From Thermoplasmatota archaeon (GTDB taxonomy: Archaea > Thermoplasmatota > Penumbrarchaeia > Penumbrarchaeales > Penumbrarchaeaceae), in assembly GCA_016928095.1 (NCBI GenBank), contig JAFGLL010000089.1, positions 1-53,032 of the forward strand: DNA of 53,032 nucleotides, written 5' to 3'. Below, piece after piece: positions 26,244 to 35,422 of this stretch. Under the pieces are notes generated by a model, which saw only the letters and a list, made by a program, of their open reading frames with translations, did no database searches and was not told where the DNA came from. A program made the position numbers and the translations under genes. Position 1 is the first letter of the stretch; every line of letters begins with the position of its first letter.

Positions 26244-27608
26244 ATGATGAAGAAAAAAAAGGCTGAGGCCTCAGCCGAATGGCCAGAGAACGAGGAGATA
26301 AGCGATGAAGAGGATGAAAATATCTCCTTCGAGGTCGAGGATAGTGAAGGGGAGGACCCCTGGTGGTCGGATAGTGAGGACCATACTGAGAAAGATTGGA
26401 TAAGGGAGGAACTCTCCCGGATGCAGTGGGATAGCGAGAACAACCCCTGGAAACGGGAATCGCTGAGAATGAACGAGGAGAAGCGATATCTTGAGAACGA
26501 GGTCATGAGGCTGCAGAACAAGGTCATGCTCCTGAACGGGGAACTCAATCGTATGAAATCCCCACCTTTGATAGTTGGAACGATCGTCGATCATTATACG
26601 GACGATCAGGTCCTTGTCTCGACATCTGGAGGGCCCAGCTTCGTAGTGAAGGTCCTATCATCCGTGGATATGAACGAACTTTTGATAGGGACGAAGGTAT
26701 CCCTGAACAAGGACAACATGTCCGTCACTGCGATCCTTCCATCGTCCAAGGACCCCTTGGTGGGAGCTGCCGAGATCGAGGAGAGACCGGACCTCAGCTT
26801 CAGGGACGTTGGTGGACTTGAGAAACAGATCAAGGAGCTCAAGGAAGTGGTCGAGCTGCCTCTCCTGAGACCGGACCTTTTCAGGGATGTGGGAATAGAC
26901 CCCCCAAAAGGTGTTCTGCTTATAGGACCCCCCGGATGTGGTAAGACCCTTCTGGCAAAAGCGATAGCCAGGGAGACCAAGGCCACATTCCTGAGGATGG
27001 TTGGATCAGAGTTGGTCCAAAAGTATATCGGGGAAGGCAGCCGTATGGTCAGAGAGCTGTTCCAGCTGGCCAAGGAAAGGGCGCCAAGCATACTATTTCT
27101 CGACGAGATAGATTCCATAGCCGGTAGAAGAACTGATTCATCCACCTCCGCAGACAGGGAGGTCCACAGGACATTGATACAGTTACTGGCCGAACTCGAC
27201 GGTTTCGACAATCTCAGCGATGTCAGGATAATAGCAGCCACGAATAGACCGGATATACTCGACCATGCCATTCTCAGGCCCGGAAGGCTTGACCGGATCA
27301 TAGAGATACCTCTCCCGGACCTCCCGGCCAGAAAGGAGATCTTCAGGTTACATACCAAGAGAATGAACATCGATAGTGATATCTCAATAGATGACCTGGC
27401 CGCGGTCACGGAAGGATTCAACGGAGCCCAGATCAAGGCCGTCTGCACCGAATCCGGTATGTTCGCCATCCGAGAGGAGAGAAGAAAGGTACACCTCAAG
27501 GATTTCAAGGAAGCCATAAAGAAGGTCAAGGAAACGGGAGCGGAAGGGGACCTGTTCTCTCTTCACAAGACCCAGAGTAGAGGTGAAAGGTACTCGATGT
27601 TCGCCTGA
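26244..27608 (+). CDS. pan: Proteasome-activating nucleotidase (PAN)
   Basis: This 454-residue AAA+ unfoldase feeds substrates to the 20S proteasome. An unusually acidic segment (residues about 12-55, many Glu/Asp and three Trp) precedes the usual coiled coil (about 75-105) and OB domain (about 108-165). The AAA domain has Walker A GPPGCGKT (228-235), pore loop KYIGEGSRMV, Walker B ILFLDEIDS, and AATNRPDILDHAILRPGRLDR with sensor and arginine-finger residues. The C-terminus ends S-M-F-A, where PANs usually end in hydrophobic-Tyr-X; here Phe replaces Tyr, so gate opening may be weaker or use the Phe. GAGGATC precedes the ATG, and a TATA-like GTATAGATTTA is at about 26218-26228. The gene converges on metG with 3 nt between stops. 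Confidence 0.9.
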   Translation: MMKKKKAEASAEWPENEEISDEEDENISFEVEDSEGEDPWWSDSEDHTEKDWIREELSRMQWDSENNPWKRESLRMNEEKRYLENEVMRLQNKVMLLNGELNRMKSPPLIVGTIVDHYTDDQVLVSTSGGPSFVVKVLSSVDMNELLIGTKVSLNKDNMSVTAILPSSKDPLVGAAEIEERPDLSFRDVGGLEKQIKELKEVVELPLLRPDLFRDVGIDPPKGVLLIGPPGCGKTLLAKAIARETKATFLRMVGSELVQKYIGEGSRMVRELFQLAKERAPSILFLDEIDSIAGRRTDSSTSADREVHRTLIQLLAELDGFDNLSDVRIIAATNRPDILDHAILRPGRLDRIIEIPLPDLPARKEIFRLHTKRMNIDSDISIDDLAAVTEGFNGAQIKAVCTESGMFAIREERRKVHLKDFKEAIKKVKETGAEGDLFSLHKTQSRGERYSMFA

Positions 27609-27611
27609 AGG

Positions 27612-29660
27612 TCAGTGGATCTTCGACCCGGGTGGCAATTCGCGAGATGGGTCAACTGTCAACATAGCAACGACCTCCTCGTTCTCCGCAGCGAGTAGCA
27701 TGCCGTTAGATGTCACACCCCTCATCTTTGCAGGCTTCAAATTGGCAACGACTATGATCCTTTTACCCTGCATCTCCTCTTTCGTATAGAAACGTTTGAG
27801 GCCTGCAACCAGGGTCCTGGGCTCATCTTCACCCATGTCCACTTTCAATACATACAGCTTATCCGCGTTCGGGTGCTCCTCCACAGAGAGGACGGTCCCG
27901 ACCCTGAGGTCGAGCTTCATGAACTCTTCAAAAGATACATTATCCATTTTCTCTTCCTCCTTATCTTCCTTTTTTTCGACATCATCCATGGGTTTCCAAC
28001 CGGTCTGCTCCTCCTCCGCGGTCTCGAATTCCATCTTCGAGAACAGGGGGGACGGCATGCTCAATCTCATACCTTCCTTAAAAGGCGCCAGAGCTTCGCT
28101 CCATTCGTTGTCTTCCGGACCGGTGGTCCCGAGCATTCCAAACCACCGTTCCGCAGCATGAGGTATGTATGGATACATTCCATACATGATGATCTTACCA
28201 ACGGATAGAGCCACATTAAGAACGGTCGCACATCTTTGTCGATCTTCCTTGATCGACTTCCATGGAGCCTGTTCGTTGAAATACCTGTTGCCCTCATTGA
28301 CAAGCGACATTATAGTGGTGATACCCTCCTTGAGCCTGACCTTCTCCATGGATGACAGTGCATTTTTATAGAGCGTCTCTGCAGTTGTGATCATCCTGAC
28401 ATCTTCCTCTGATAACTGCCCCCTGTGAGGGACCTCTCCGAAATTGTTGACAATGAATGTAACCACCCTATGGAGGTAGTTGCCGAGAGCACCGAGCAGT
28501 TCCGTGTTGTTCTTCTGAACGAACTCCCTCATATCGAAGTTCGAATCTCCCTTCTCGGGCATGTTGAGGGAAAGATAGAACCTCAATGGGTCCACGGGAT
28601 GATCCGAAAGGAAATCGTTGACGGTCACTCCATGCCCTCTGGATTTCGAGAACTGTGCCCCATCCCACTGCAGGTACTCGTTCGAGGGGACATCATAGGG
28701 GAGGTTCAACCCCTCGTATCCGATCAAAATGGCCGGCCAGATGATCGTATGGAACGGTATATTGTCCTTTCCAAGGAAATAATAATGACGGCACTGGGGG
28801 TCCTTCCAGTAAGATTCCCAGAGGTTGGGCTTTTTCACGTTCGTGGAATACAGCATCGATGCGGAAAGATAGCCGCAGACAGCCTCGAACCAGACGTATA
28901 TTCTCTTATCATCAAAGCCCTGGACCGGTATCGGAACACCCCATTTCATATCCCTGGTGATCGCCCTGTCCCTGAGCCCGTCCCTCAGGAAGTTCTCGGT
29001 ATTGTTCCTGGTGTTCGTTCGCCATTCATCCTTTCTGGTATCGATGAACTCCCTGACCTTCGGCTCGAGCTTGGAGAGCAGAATATAGAAATGCTCGGTC
29101 TCGCGGAACTCAGGAAAACTTCCGCATATCTTGCAACGGGGAGATTGCAGTTCTGACGCATCCAGAACCTTACCACAGTTATCACACTGATCGCCCCTTG
29201 CATCGCCAGATCCACAGTAGGGACATGTACCCTCGATATAGCGGTCGGGCATGAACTTGTCACATTTGGGACAATATGGGGCTATACCCCTCTTCTTATC
29301 GATCCAGCCTTTTTCAAGTAGCCTGAGGAATATCTCGCTTACCACTTTGAAATGGTGCTCTGTATGGGTCTTGGTATAGAGATCATATGAGATCCTCAGC
29401 TCCTCGATCGTCTTGAGAATGGAGGCATGGTTGTTCTCGGCCAACTCCTCCGGAGCAAGTCCAAGCTTATCTGCCGTGATCATGATCGGAGTCCCATGCA
29501 TATCCGAGCCTGATACGAATAGCGTGTCATAACCCATCAACCTGCAGTATCTCGCGAATATATCTGCAGGTAGGAGACAACCTGCAATATGCCCAAGATG
29601 CAAAGGTCCGTTCGCATATGGCCATGCTGCTCCGATGAATACTTTCTTTCTGCTGACCAT
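27612..29660 (-). CDS. metG: Methionyl-tRNA synthetase with C-terminal tRNA-binding domain
   Basis: A class Ia synthetase of about 682 residues from the ATG at 29660. PYANGPLHLGHIAG holds the HIGH motif, and QFSKSRGHG the KMSKS equivalent. A knuckle domain with four Cys pairs (CPKC, CPYC, CDNC, CKIC) binds zinc. The anticodon-binding helical domain follows. An acidic linker (EKKEDKEEEKMDN) then joins an EMAPII/Trbp111-type OB domain (DLRVGTVLSVEEHPNADKLY...). Some archaea encode that domain as a separate protein; here it is fused. The frame extends to a TTG at 29681, but 29660 places MVSRKKVFIGAAWPYANG at the start, as in relatives. It lies 48 nt downstream of the RPA-associated gene on the same strand. 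Confidence 0.95.
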   Translation of the reverse strand: MVSRKKVFIGAAWPYANGPLHLGHIAGCLLPADIFARYCRLMGYDTLFVSGSDMHGTPIMITADKLGLAPEELAENNHASILKTIEELRISYDLYTKTHTEHHFKVVSEIFLRLLEKGWIDKKRGIAPYCPKCDKFMPDRYIEGTCPYCGSGDARGDQCDNCGKVLDASELQSPRCKICGSFPEFRETEHFYILLSKLEPKVREFIDTRKDEWRTNTRNNTENFLRDGLRDRAITRDMKWGVPIPVQGFDDKRIYVWFEAVCGYLSASMLYSTNVKKPNLWESYWKDPQCRHYYFLGKDNIPFHTIIWPAILIGYEGLNLPYDVPSNEYLQWDGAQFSKSRGHGVTVNDFLSDHPVDPLRFYLSLNMPEKGDSNFDMREFVQKNNTELLGALGNYLHRVVTFIVNNFGEVPHRGQLSEEDVRMITTAETLYKNALSSMEKVRLKEGITTIMSLVNEGNRYFNEQAPWKSIKEDRQRCATVLNVALSVGKIIMYGMYPYIPHAAERWFGMLGTTGPEDNEWSEALAPFKEGMRLSMPSPLFSKMEFETAEEEQTGWKPMDDVEKKEDKEEEKMDNVSFEEFMKLDLRVGTVLSVEEHPNADKLYVLKVDMGEDEPRTLVAGLKRFYTKEEMQGKRIIVVANLKPAKMRGVTSNGMLLAAENEEVVAMLTVDPSRELPPGSKIH

Positions 29661-29708
29661 AATATGGGTACCTATTTCCAATATTTGAATTGTTCACAGG
29701 TCCTATGC

Positions 29709-30557
29709 TCATATTGCTTTTAGATACCCCAGCACCGGTTCGTAGACAAGACCCTTGTCCAGCAGAGTTGACACGACCTCCTCCACTATGTCCCTTGAAA
29801 GTCTATTGCGGTCCACATGGTCCACCAGATCGTCCCACCTTGCCCCATCTCCCCTGTCGAGCTCGTTTATCATCTCGAGGACCATGTTCTCATATTCCTC
29901 CATCTGGTCGTTACCTTCCATGGTTTCCGATCGGCCAGGTCCCTTCCCGATCCTGTCAAGTTCCTTTGCGAACAATGATTTGTTCAGGAAACGAAGAGTG
30001 TCCAGGACCATGCCCTTGGCTTTTTCATCCACCTCCTCTCCACCCCTAGGGTCTTCGGGTCGCGGAACTTCCATCCAACGTCCGGGCAGCGGGCCCCTGC
30101 CCTCCAACTTCCATAACCTTGCCAGTGCATCCCGGGATGCCAGGTGGTTCCACATCGCTCTCTCATTCTTAGAGATCTCTATGATCATCTCGGGGTTCAG
30201 AGTGATCACCTCCTCACCGCTTTTTGAAGTAAAACTCGAGACCTTGCCCACCACCAGCACCGGGTAGGTATTCCTGAGCTGTGGTAACTTCCTCTGCAGG
30301 TCGGGACTATACCTGCCCACGGTGAAAGTGATACCACCGGTGGGATCGGCAACTCTGAGCTTGAATATGGGTGATCCGTCGGACCCGATGTCGTCCATAT
30401 CCATCAGGATGCCGGCAATGCATACCCTGAACATCCTGGCCCCGGTAATGGAAACGAATGATGTTCTGACGTATCCTTCATCCGTTGTCGTCTCTTCCTT
30501 GGTCGAGGATATCAGGTCCATTATAAGCATCGGATAGGCTGGCTCTCTCCGTTTCAA
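29709..30557 (-). CDS. RPA-associated protein (OB fold plus winged helix)
   Basis: About 282 residues. An N-terminal OB fold (FRVCIAGILMDMDDIG...FKLRVADPTGGITFTVGRYSPDLQRKL) is followed by a central region and a C-terminal winged-helix-like segment (ARWDDLVDHVDRNRLSRDIVEEVVSTLLDKGLVYEPVLGYLK), the organisation of RPA32-like subunits. It should partner the RPA encoded immediately upstream in binding single-stranded DNA. The RPA stop TGA and a TTG start overlap (TTGA at 30557-30554), preceded by GGGGGTGAT; I chose that start because it fits translational coupling. In-frame ATGs at 30530 and 30521 are alternatives. The longest frame (to 30611) would overlap the RPA coding end and is less likely. 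Confidence 0.82.
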   Translation of the reverse strand: MKRREPAYPMLIMDLISSTKEETTTDEGYVRTSFVSITGARMFRVCIAGILMDMDDIGSDGSPIFKLRVADPTGGITFTVGRYSPDLQRKLPQLRNTYPVLVVGKVSSFTSKSGEEVITLNPEMIIEISKNERAMWNHLASRDALARLWKLEGRGPLPGRWMEVPRPEDPRGGEEVDEKAKGMVLDTLRFLNKSLFAKELDRIGKGPGRSETMEGNDQMEEYENMVLEMINELDRGDGARWDDLVDHVDRNRLSRDIVEEVVSTLLDKGLVYEPVLGYLKAI

Positions 30558-31855
30558 ACCATCACCCCCAACATGGAGATGATCTCCCGCTCCATCTGTT
30601 CCACGTCCCACCCCAACGAGATATCCGAGAGATCCAGGATAACACCGTACTCGTCAAGCGATGGGTCCGCTGTCACGGTGACCGGCCTACCCTTGAGCAT
30701 ATCTTCCATTTGTATCAGGACCGTATCCGGGTCGAGGTTCTCCTTCACCTCTTCCGTGACCTCCTCGATGGTCTTATTAAGGAGCTTTTCAACGATATTG
30801 CGGTCACCCTTTATGAAGGCTGTTGCAGACCCATCATCCAGGATCCCCTTGAAGCCAAGGTCCCACTCCGATGCAACCTTCCCATGGACGGTGCAGATAC
30901 CCTTGTCCATTCTCCTTCCGCATTCGACACACCTCTGGAACAGACCGGAGCCATTCCTTATTGAAAGGACGACACCTCTGATCGAGACAGGCCCCGAGAA
31001 CTTGCCTGATAGAAGATTGACCATCCGGGATTCCTCTGGCCGTATAAGCTCATCCATTGGAGGCAGTCTCGGATCGGGCAGAGGATCGAATATCGAACCC
31101 GGGGAAAGGTTCAGGTTGAGGACCCCCCTGAACTCCTTGACATAGCCCCCGATGATCCTGTAACATCCTCCCACTTTGATGTCCACAGGTCCCCAGCATG
31201 TGAATTCCATCCTACCGGTCCTGTCGGCCACGATACCCTTCACTATCTCCTTCTCCTTGCCCCTGGAGGTCACCATCGTCTCCCTGGCCTCTATTATCCT
31301 CACTTCAATATCGATATCGCGGGAATGACCGTTAAGTTCGGTAAGCGCAGATGGGACCGAGTTATCGATCCTAGGTAGAAGGCCTTCAAGGTCCTCTATG
31401 ACCGTAATGAACGACTGGTCGTTCAATACCACCTCGGGCTTTCCGTTCCATTCCCTTATCAACACATTCTGGAGGAATACGGGAGTGTTCACCTGAAGAT
31501 CAAGGTCCTCCCATGCGGTGTATCTGATCTCTCCGCTTGAATCACCTATGTAACCACGAAAATATGGGTCCTTGGAGCTTCGTTCCACTTTCTGGACGGA
31601 GACTATCCTTGCACGAAGGGATACGTTCCTCATTCCGGGTGAAAGGTCCGTTATTGCACCTATGACCTTGGTCTTCACCGGGTACCTCATCCCTTTTTCC
31701 TCGTAGATGATCCTGGCAGCTTCATCTACCGGTATCCCCAGTTCCTCCGATAAACGGTGGACCTCTTCTTGCAGTTTTAACCGTTCCTCACTATCATTTT
31801 CCCTAAGCGCCCCGTCTGTTCCTATTTCGGGCGCGTTCTTTTCGCGTCTCGTCAT
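30554..31855 (-). CDS. rpa: Replication protein A (single-stranded DNA-binding protein)
   Basis: About 433 residues with tandem OB folds. Segments such as GAITDLSPGMRNVSLRARIVSVQKVE (first OB), IRIEARETMV-type strands (second) and SIRGVVLSIRNGSGLF (third) are typical of euryarchaeal RPA. A zinc finger, C-V-E-C-G-R-R-M-D-K-G-I-C with a following His, lies in the C-terminal OB domain. The protein coats single-stranded DNA in replication, recombination and repair. ATG 31855 is preceded by GAGTGGT; a GTG at 31864 is possible. The 3' end overlaps the RPA-associated gene, and metG follows in the same direction, a likely three-gene unit. It diverges from the TPR gene. Confidence 0.9.
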   Translation of the reverse strand: MTRREKNAPEIGTDGALRENDSEERLKLQEEVHRLSEELGIPVDEAARIIYEEKGMRYPVKTKVIGAITDLSPGMRNVSLRARIVSVQKVERSSKDPYFRGYIGDSSGEIRYTAWEDLDLQVNTPVFLQNVLIREWNGKPEVVLNDQSFITVIEDLEGLLPRIDNSVPSALTELNGHSRDIDIEVRIIEARETMVTSRGKEKEIVKGIVADRTGRMEFTCWGPVDIKVGGCYRIIGGYVKEFRGVLNLNLSPGSIFDPLPDPRLPPMDELIRPEESRMVNLLSGKFSGPVSIRGVVLSIRNGSGLFQRCVECGRRMDKGICTVHGKVASEWDLGFKGILDDGSATAFIKGDRNIVEKLLNKTIEEVTEEVKENLDPDTVLIQMEDMLKGRPVTVTADPSLDEYGVILDLSDISLGWDVEQMEREIISMLGVMV

Positions 31856-32045
31856 GAAGACCACTCATATAAGGCATTCCATGATCCCCTCTTTAAGGTG
31901 TTGTCGGAAGGGATGAGTGAAAGTACCATGACCGTAAATTGCTTAAACACGAATGTGATTGCAAATAATAGGGGTAGATCCAGTATAGAGGGTATGAGAA
32001 CTGTTAGAAGTCCATCAAGGGCTGGATCGAAAAGGTGATGATCCC

Positions 32046-33671
32046 ATGGCCGTTAAGAGACACACAACAGCCCTTGGCAGAGGTTTGGCTGCCTTGTTCA
32101 AGGACCAGGAGGGTGTGAGGTCCAGAAAACAGAAGGAGGATGAGAACCGTGCCCATAATTTGGAGTTCTACAGGTCTCTTGTCGAGCAATATATACAGAT
32201 GGGTGAAAGGGACATGCTCACGGAGCAGTTGCTCGATGACATCCGCTCTCATCTCAGCATCTCAGATGAGGAACACCTCCATCTGATCCTTACCCTGAGA
32301 AAGAGGGAACAACATATCCTCCAGAGGTCGGGAGGAACGAATGAGAATATCCAGGTCGAGATAAAAAGGGAGATGGCACAACTGTTGGACGATATCAAGA
32401 AGGAAAAACAGGTAAAGACCGGGATAAAGACTGAAAAAGACACGCCGACCTTCCGGAATGAGGGGGAGATCGACCCTTTGGAGAGGGATCCGATCGAAAA
32501 GCCCCCTGACGGGACGACACATGCCGGAGACCACGGACAATATGAGGGAAAAGGGGTGACAGATATGAAGAAGAAGGATGAAGGTAGATGCCATTCAGAT
32601 GGAACGGCCCATAAGGAGCTCAAAGATGTACTCGATCATACAAAGGTTGACTGGGAGGATGAACTGGAGTATGGTTCGGAGCCTATCATCGCCACGGCTC
32701 CACGACCCGGACTCGAAGAAGGGAACAAACCGATACCAGTCCATGCACCAGTACCCGGTATGAAGGAATCATCCGAGCCGCTCCCCCTGGAACCCTCCTC
32801 GATCGACAATGAGACCGAGATACCGTTGGGCGTCATGGTCGATAATGGAACACCCCATCCGGTCCAGACCCTGATCGACAGGCCCACCTCGATCCATCAT
32901 CCTCTCGATCACCCGGAGGTCAAGACAGCAGGATCAAAGCTCCAACAGGGGACAGAGATCGAGAGACCGATCCTTACCTCAGAACATGACAAGGACCTGA
33001 GAAAAGATCCTCTTGCAGAAGGATCGATCGGCACTATCGAAATTGACAACGAAGGGATGGAGGAGGAATTGGAGGACCTTGATGAGGATGAGATAATGGC
33101 AGAGGAAGTGGAGGTCCTGGATGAATCCCTGATATCCATCAAGATCCTGATGGAAGAGGGGAATTTCGAGGATGCCTTCGAGATGTCAAAGAGGTTATTG
33201 GAGATCGATCCCGGGAACACTGCGGTGCTGAACGAGTGCGGTGTGGCACTCTACCAGCTTGACAGGGTCTCCGAAGCCTACGACTGTTATCAACGGATGA
33301 TGGAGATGGGCGACATCTCTCCGGAAAGCATGGTCAACTATGGACTTGTCCTTGCCGAGATGGGTGACCTTGACGCCTCCCTGTCCAACCTGAACAGGGC
33401 CATCGAAAGGGACCCGTATTCGGAGGACGGTTGGAACAACAAGGCGGTCATCCTCTACAGAGCGGGTAGAATGAGGGAAGCACTCCAGTGCCTGGATGAA
33501 GCCTTGAGGATCAACGAGAGGTCCATTGAAACTTGGTCCAACACCGGCATTATACTCGAGCGGATGGGGGAATATGGACCTGCAATGGAATGTTATCAGA
33601 AGATCCTGGAAATAGACCCTGACAACCAACGGGCCAAAGAGGGACTTGAGTACTGCAGGGACCTGGTTTGA
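32046..33671 (+). CDS. TPR protein with ParB-like N-terminal peptide
   Basis: The protein has 541 residues. The start MAVKRHTTALGRGLAALFKD contains LGRGLAALF at 10-18, the same pattern as the short N-terminal peptide with which bacterial ParB proteins contact ParA ATPases. A helical, charged region (about 35-130) follows. Then comes a ~220-residue low-complexity linker rich in Pro, Glu, Asp and His, with near-repeats such as APRPGLEEGNKPIPV / APVPGMKESSEPLPL. About five TPR repeats occupy 355-535, the clearest being AYDCYQRMMEMG, ASLSNLNRAIERDPYSEDGWNNKA, EALQCLDEALRINERS and AMECYQKILEIDPDNQRAKEG. It is probably a cytoplasmic scaffold. AAGGTGAT precedes the ATG. No catalytic motif is seen and the partner is unknown. 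Confidence 0.75.
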   Translation: MAVKRHTTALGRGLAALFKDQEGVRSRKQKEDENRAHNLEFYRSLVEQYIQMGERDMLTEQLLDDIRSHLSISDEEHLHLILTLRKREQHILQRSGGTNENIQVEIKREMAQLLDDIKKEKQVKTGIKTEKDTPTFRNEGEIDPLERDPIEKPPDGTTHAGDHGQYEGKGVTDMKKKDEGRCHSDGTAHKELKDVLDHTKVDWEDELEYGSEPIIATAPRPGLEEGNKPIPVHAPVPGMKESSEPLPLEPSSIDNETEIPLGVMVDNGTPHPVQTLIDRPTSIHHPLDHPEVKTAGSKLQQGTEIERPILTSEHDKDLRKDPLAEGSIGTIEIDNEGMEEELEDLDEDEIMAEEVEVLDESLISIKILMEEGNFEDAFEMSKRLLEIDPGNTAVLNECGVALYQLDRVSEAYDCYQRMMEMGDISPESMVNYGLVLAEMGDLDASLSNLNRAIERDPYSEDGWNNKAVILYRAGRMREALQCLDEALRINERSIETWSNTGIILERMGEYGPAMECYQKILEIDPDNQRAKEGLEYCRDLV

Positions 33672-33678
33672 GACCTTA

Positions 33679-33975
33679 TCAACCGAACATCAGTCCCAGA
33701 CCTTCAGCCACGTTGTCCTCGTCGTCTTTTATCTTCTTGTAGGTCTCTTCTTTTTCCTGCCCTTTCAGGATGGTTCCTTCCTCTCCGACGATCTCGAGCA
33801 CCCTCCGAAGTGCTGGCTCGGAACCCTCTATCAGGATGATCGTGAACTCTCCCTTCATCCCCAGAGAATCCGTATCCCTGACAGCGATGGTCTGTCTGCT
33901 CACCAGATCGTCCTGGACGATCTTCCCAAGTACTGCGCTCTTTCCCTTTGGCAATTTGATGATCTCGAAATCCAT
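33679..33975 (-). CDS. Small conserved-looking protein, unknown
   Basis: The 98-residue protein is predicted soluble. The N-terminal ~60 residues alternate beta-like and helical segments (FEIIKLPKGKSAVLGKIV, then GEFTIILIEGSEPALRRVLEIV), and the C-terminus is charged and helical. No family is recognised. It lies 31 nt downstream of glyA on the same strand, so it is probably the last gene of a glyA transcript, and converges on the TPR gene with 7 nt between stops. The compact fold pattern and operon position make it more likely real than spurious. Confidence 0.6.
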   Translation of the reverse strand: MDFEIIKLPKGKSAVLGKIVQDDLVSRQTIAVRDTDSLGMKGEFTIILIEGSEPALRRVLEIVGEEGTILKGQEKEETYKKIKDDEDNVAEGLGLMFG

Positions 33976-34006
33976 CTTTTATCCCCCTTAAGTTTATCTA
34001 CAATGC

Positions 34007-35305
34007 TCAGACGATCCTCCACTTATGATAGGCTGGCGAACCCGGAACGAAGCAGTAATGTATCGTCTGGAAATCCTTTTTGAACGCGGCAACGTCCACC
34101 TTCACCTTCATCGGGTCTTCCTTGTCGATCAATATTCTCTTAAAGAACTCGGCCACCTCTGACATGTGTGATCCCTTGAGGCCTATCCTTGTAAGCTCCT
34201 GGGTACCAAGCCTGAGACCGGAAGGTCTCATGGAAGTGCCGGGATCGTCCGGGATAAGGTTCTTGTTGGTGATGATGTTCGCCGTCTCAAGGTCCAATGC
34301 GCAGGTCGCGCCACCTCCCTGTTTCGAAACGTCGATGACCATGGCATGGGATCGTGTGAACCCTAGGGATTCTCCGAGCACATCGAAGCCCCTTTCATGA
34401 AGAGCCTGGGCCAGTGCTTGTGCGTTCCTTATTATCTGATCGGCATAGGATGCGCCGAATTCCAGATGCTCTGCAAATGCGACACCCTTGGCAGCCATGG
34501 TCATCAGATGATGGGAGGAATGCGTTCCCGGGAATACCCTCCTCCTAACGGATTTCCACTGCTCCTCGTCCTTGGGATTTCCAAGGATCACGCCTCCTTG
34601 AGGCCCGGGTAGGGTCTTATGGGTCGACCCTGTCATCAGGTGTGCTCCTTCCCTCAAGGGGTCCTGGAATTTCCCTCCAGCTATGAGTCCAAGTACATGT
34701 GCTCCGTCATACCACACATGGCATCCGATCTCCTGCAGTGTATCCTGCAGCTCCTTGATCGGAGCGGGAAAAAGGAACACCGACCTTCCGAAGAGACAGA
34801 GTTTGGGTCTGTGCTGAAGTAGAAGTTTCCTGGTAGCATCAACGTCGATGTTCATCCGCTCCTTGTCCCAGACATAGGTCATCTCGACCCCCCCTCTCAA
34901 ACCTCCAGCACCGAATTTTGCTGAAGAGATATGGGCTCCATCATTGAGATGTGTGGCGAAATACAGGTCCCCGGGTTCGATGAGGGCAAAGAATGCGGAG
35001 ATATTGGCAGTTGTGCCGGATATAGGCCTTACATCTGCCTCCGGTGCCCGAAATAGCTTCTTTGCCAGCTCCTCGACCCTGACCTCGACCTTGTCAACAT
35101 AGATATTACCATTATAGTACCTCTTACCAGGCAGTCCTTCGGCATACCTGTCGGTAAAGTCGCTCACCTGAAGCTGCCTCGCAAGGGGCGATACAAGATT
35201 TTCGGAAGCTATCATACAGAGAGAGTCCCTGAACCAGTCAGTATGCGTGTCCACCTGCTCGTAGATGAACCTGACATCCTCGTTGTCCGGAAGCGTTAGT
35301 GTCAT
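34007..35305 (-). CDS. glyA: Serine hydroxymethyltransferase (archaeal type)
   Basis: This 432-residue fold-type I PLP enzyme interconverts serine and glycine while loading a one-carbon unit on a pterin carrier. Visible are MIASENLVSPLAR (31-43), DRYAEGLPGKRYYNG (52-66), the cofactor Asp200 and His203 in WYDGAHVLGL, and the PLP lysine Lys230 in MTGSTHKTLPGPQGG. The total length and short N-terminus match archaeal SHMTs. The carrier may be folate or methanopterin; the folP, purN and purH genes favour a folate-type carrier. AAGGTGGA lies 4-11 nt before the ATG. It diverges from elp3 across a 117-bp promoter region. Confidence 0.93.
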   Translation of the reverse strand: MTLTLPDNEDVRFIYEQVDTHTDWFRDSLCMIASENLVSPLARQLQVSDFTDRYAEGLPGKRYYNGNIYVDKVEVRVEELAKKLFRAPEADVRPISGTTANISAFFALIEPGDLYFATHLNDGAHISSAKFGAGGLRGGVEMTYVWDKERMNIDVDATRKLLLQHRPKLCLFGRSVFLFPAPIKELQDTLQEIGCHVWYDGAHVLGLIAGGKFQDPLREGAHLMTGSTHKTLPGPQGGVILGNPKDEEQWKSVRRRVFPGTHSSHHLMTMAAKGVAFAEHLEFGASYADQIIRNAQALAQALHERGFDVLGESLGFTRSHAMVIDVSKQGGGATCALDLETANIITNKNLIPDDPGTSMRPSGLRLGTQELTRIGLKGSHMSEVAEFFKRILIDKEDPMKVKVDVAAFKKDFQTIHYCFVPGSPAYHKWRIV

Positions 35306-35422
35306 TGTTCCACCTTGGGGGTGTAAGATGAACTCACAAAATAACTTTTCCCGTGGCGGCTATGGTCCATAAAGGATAAAGCATAATATCATACCTGATA
35401 TAACACCGGCAGAGGTCGTCGT

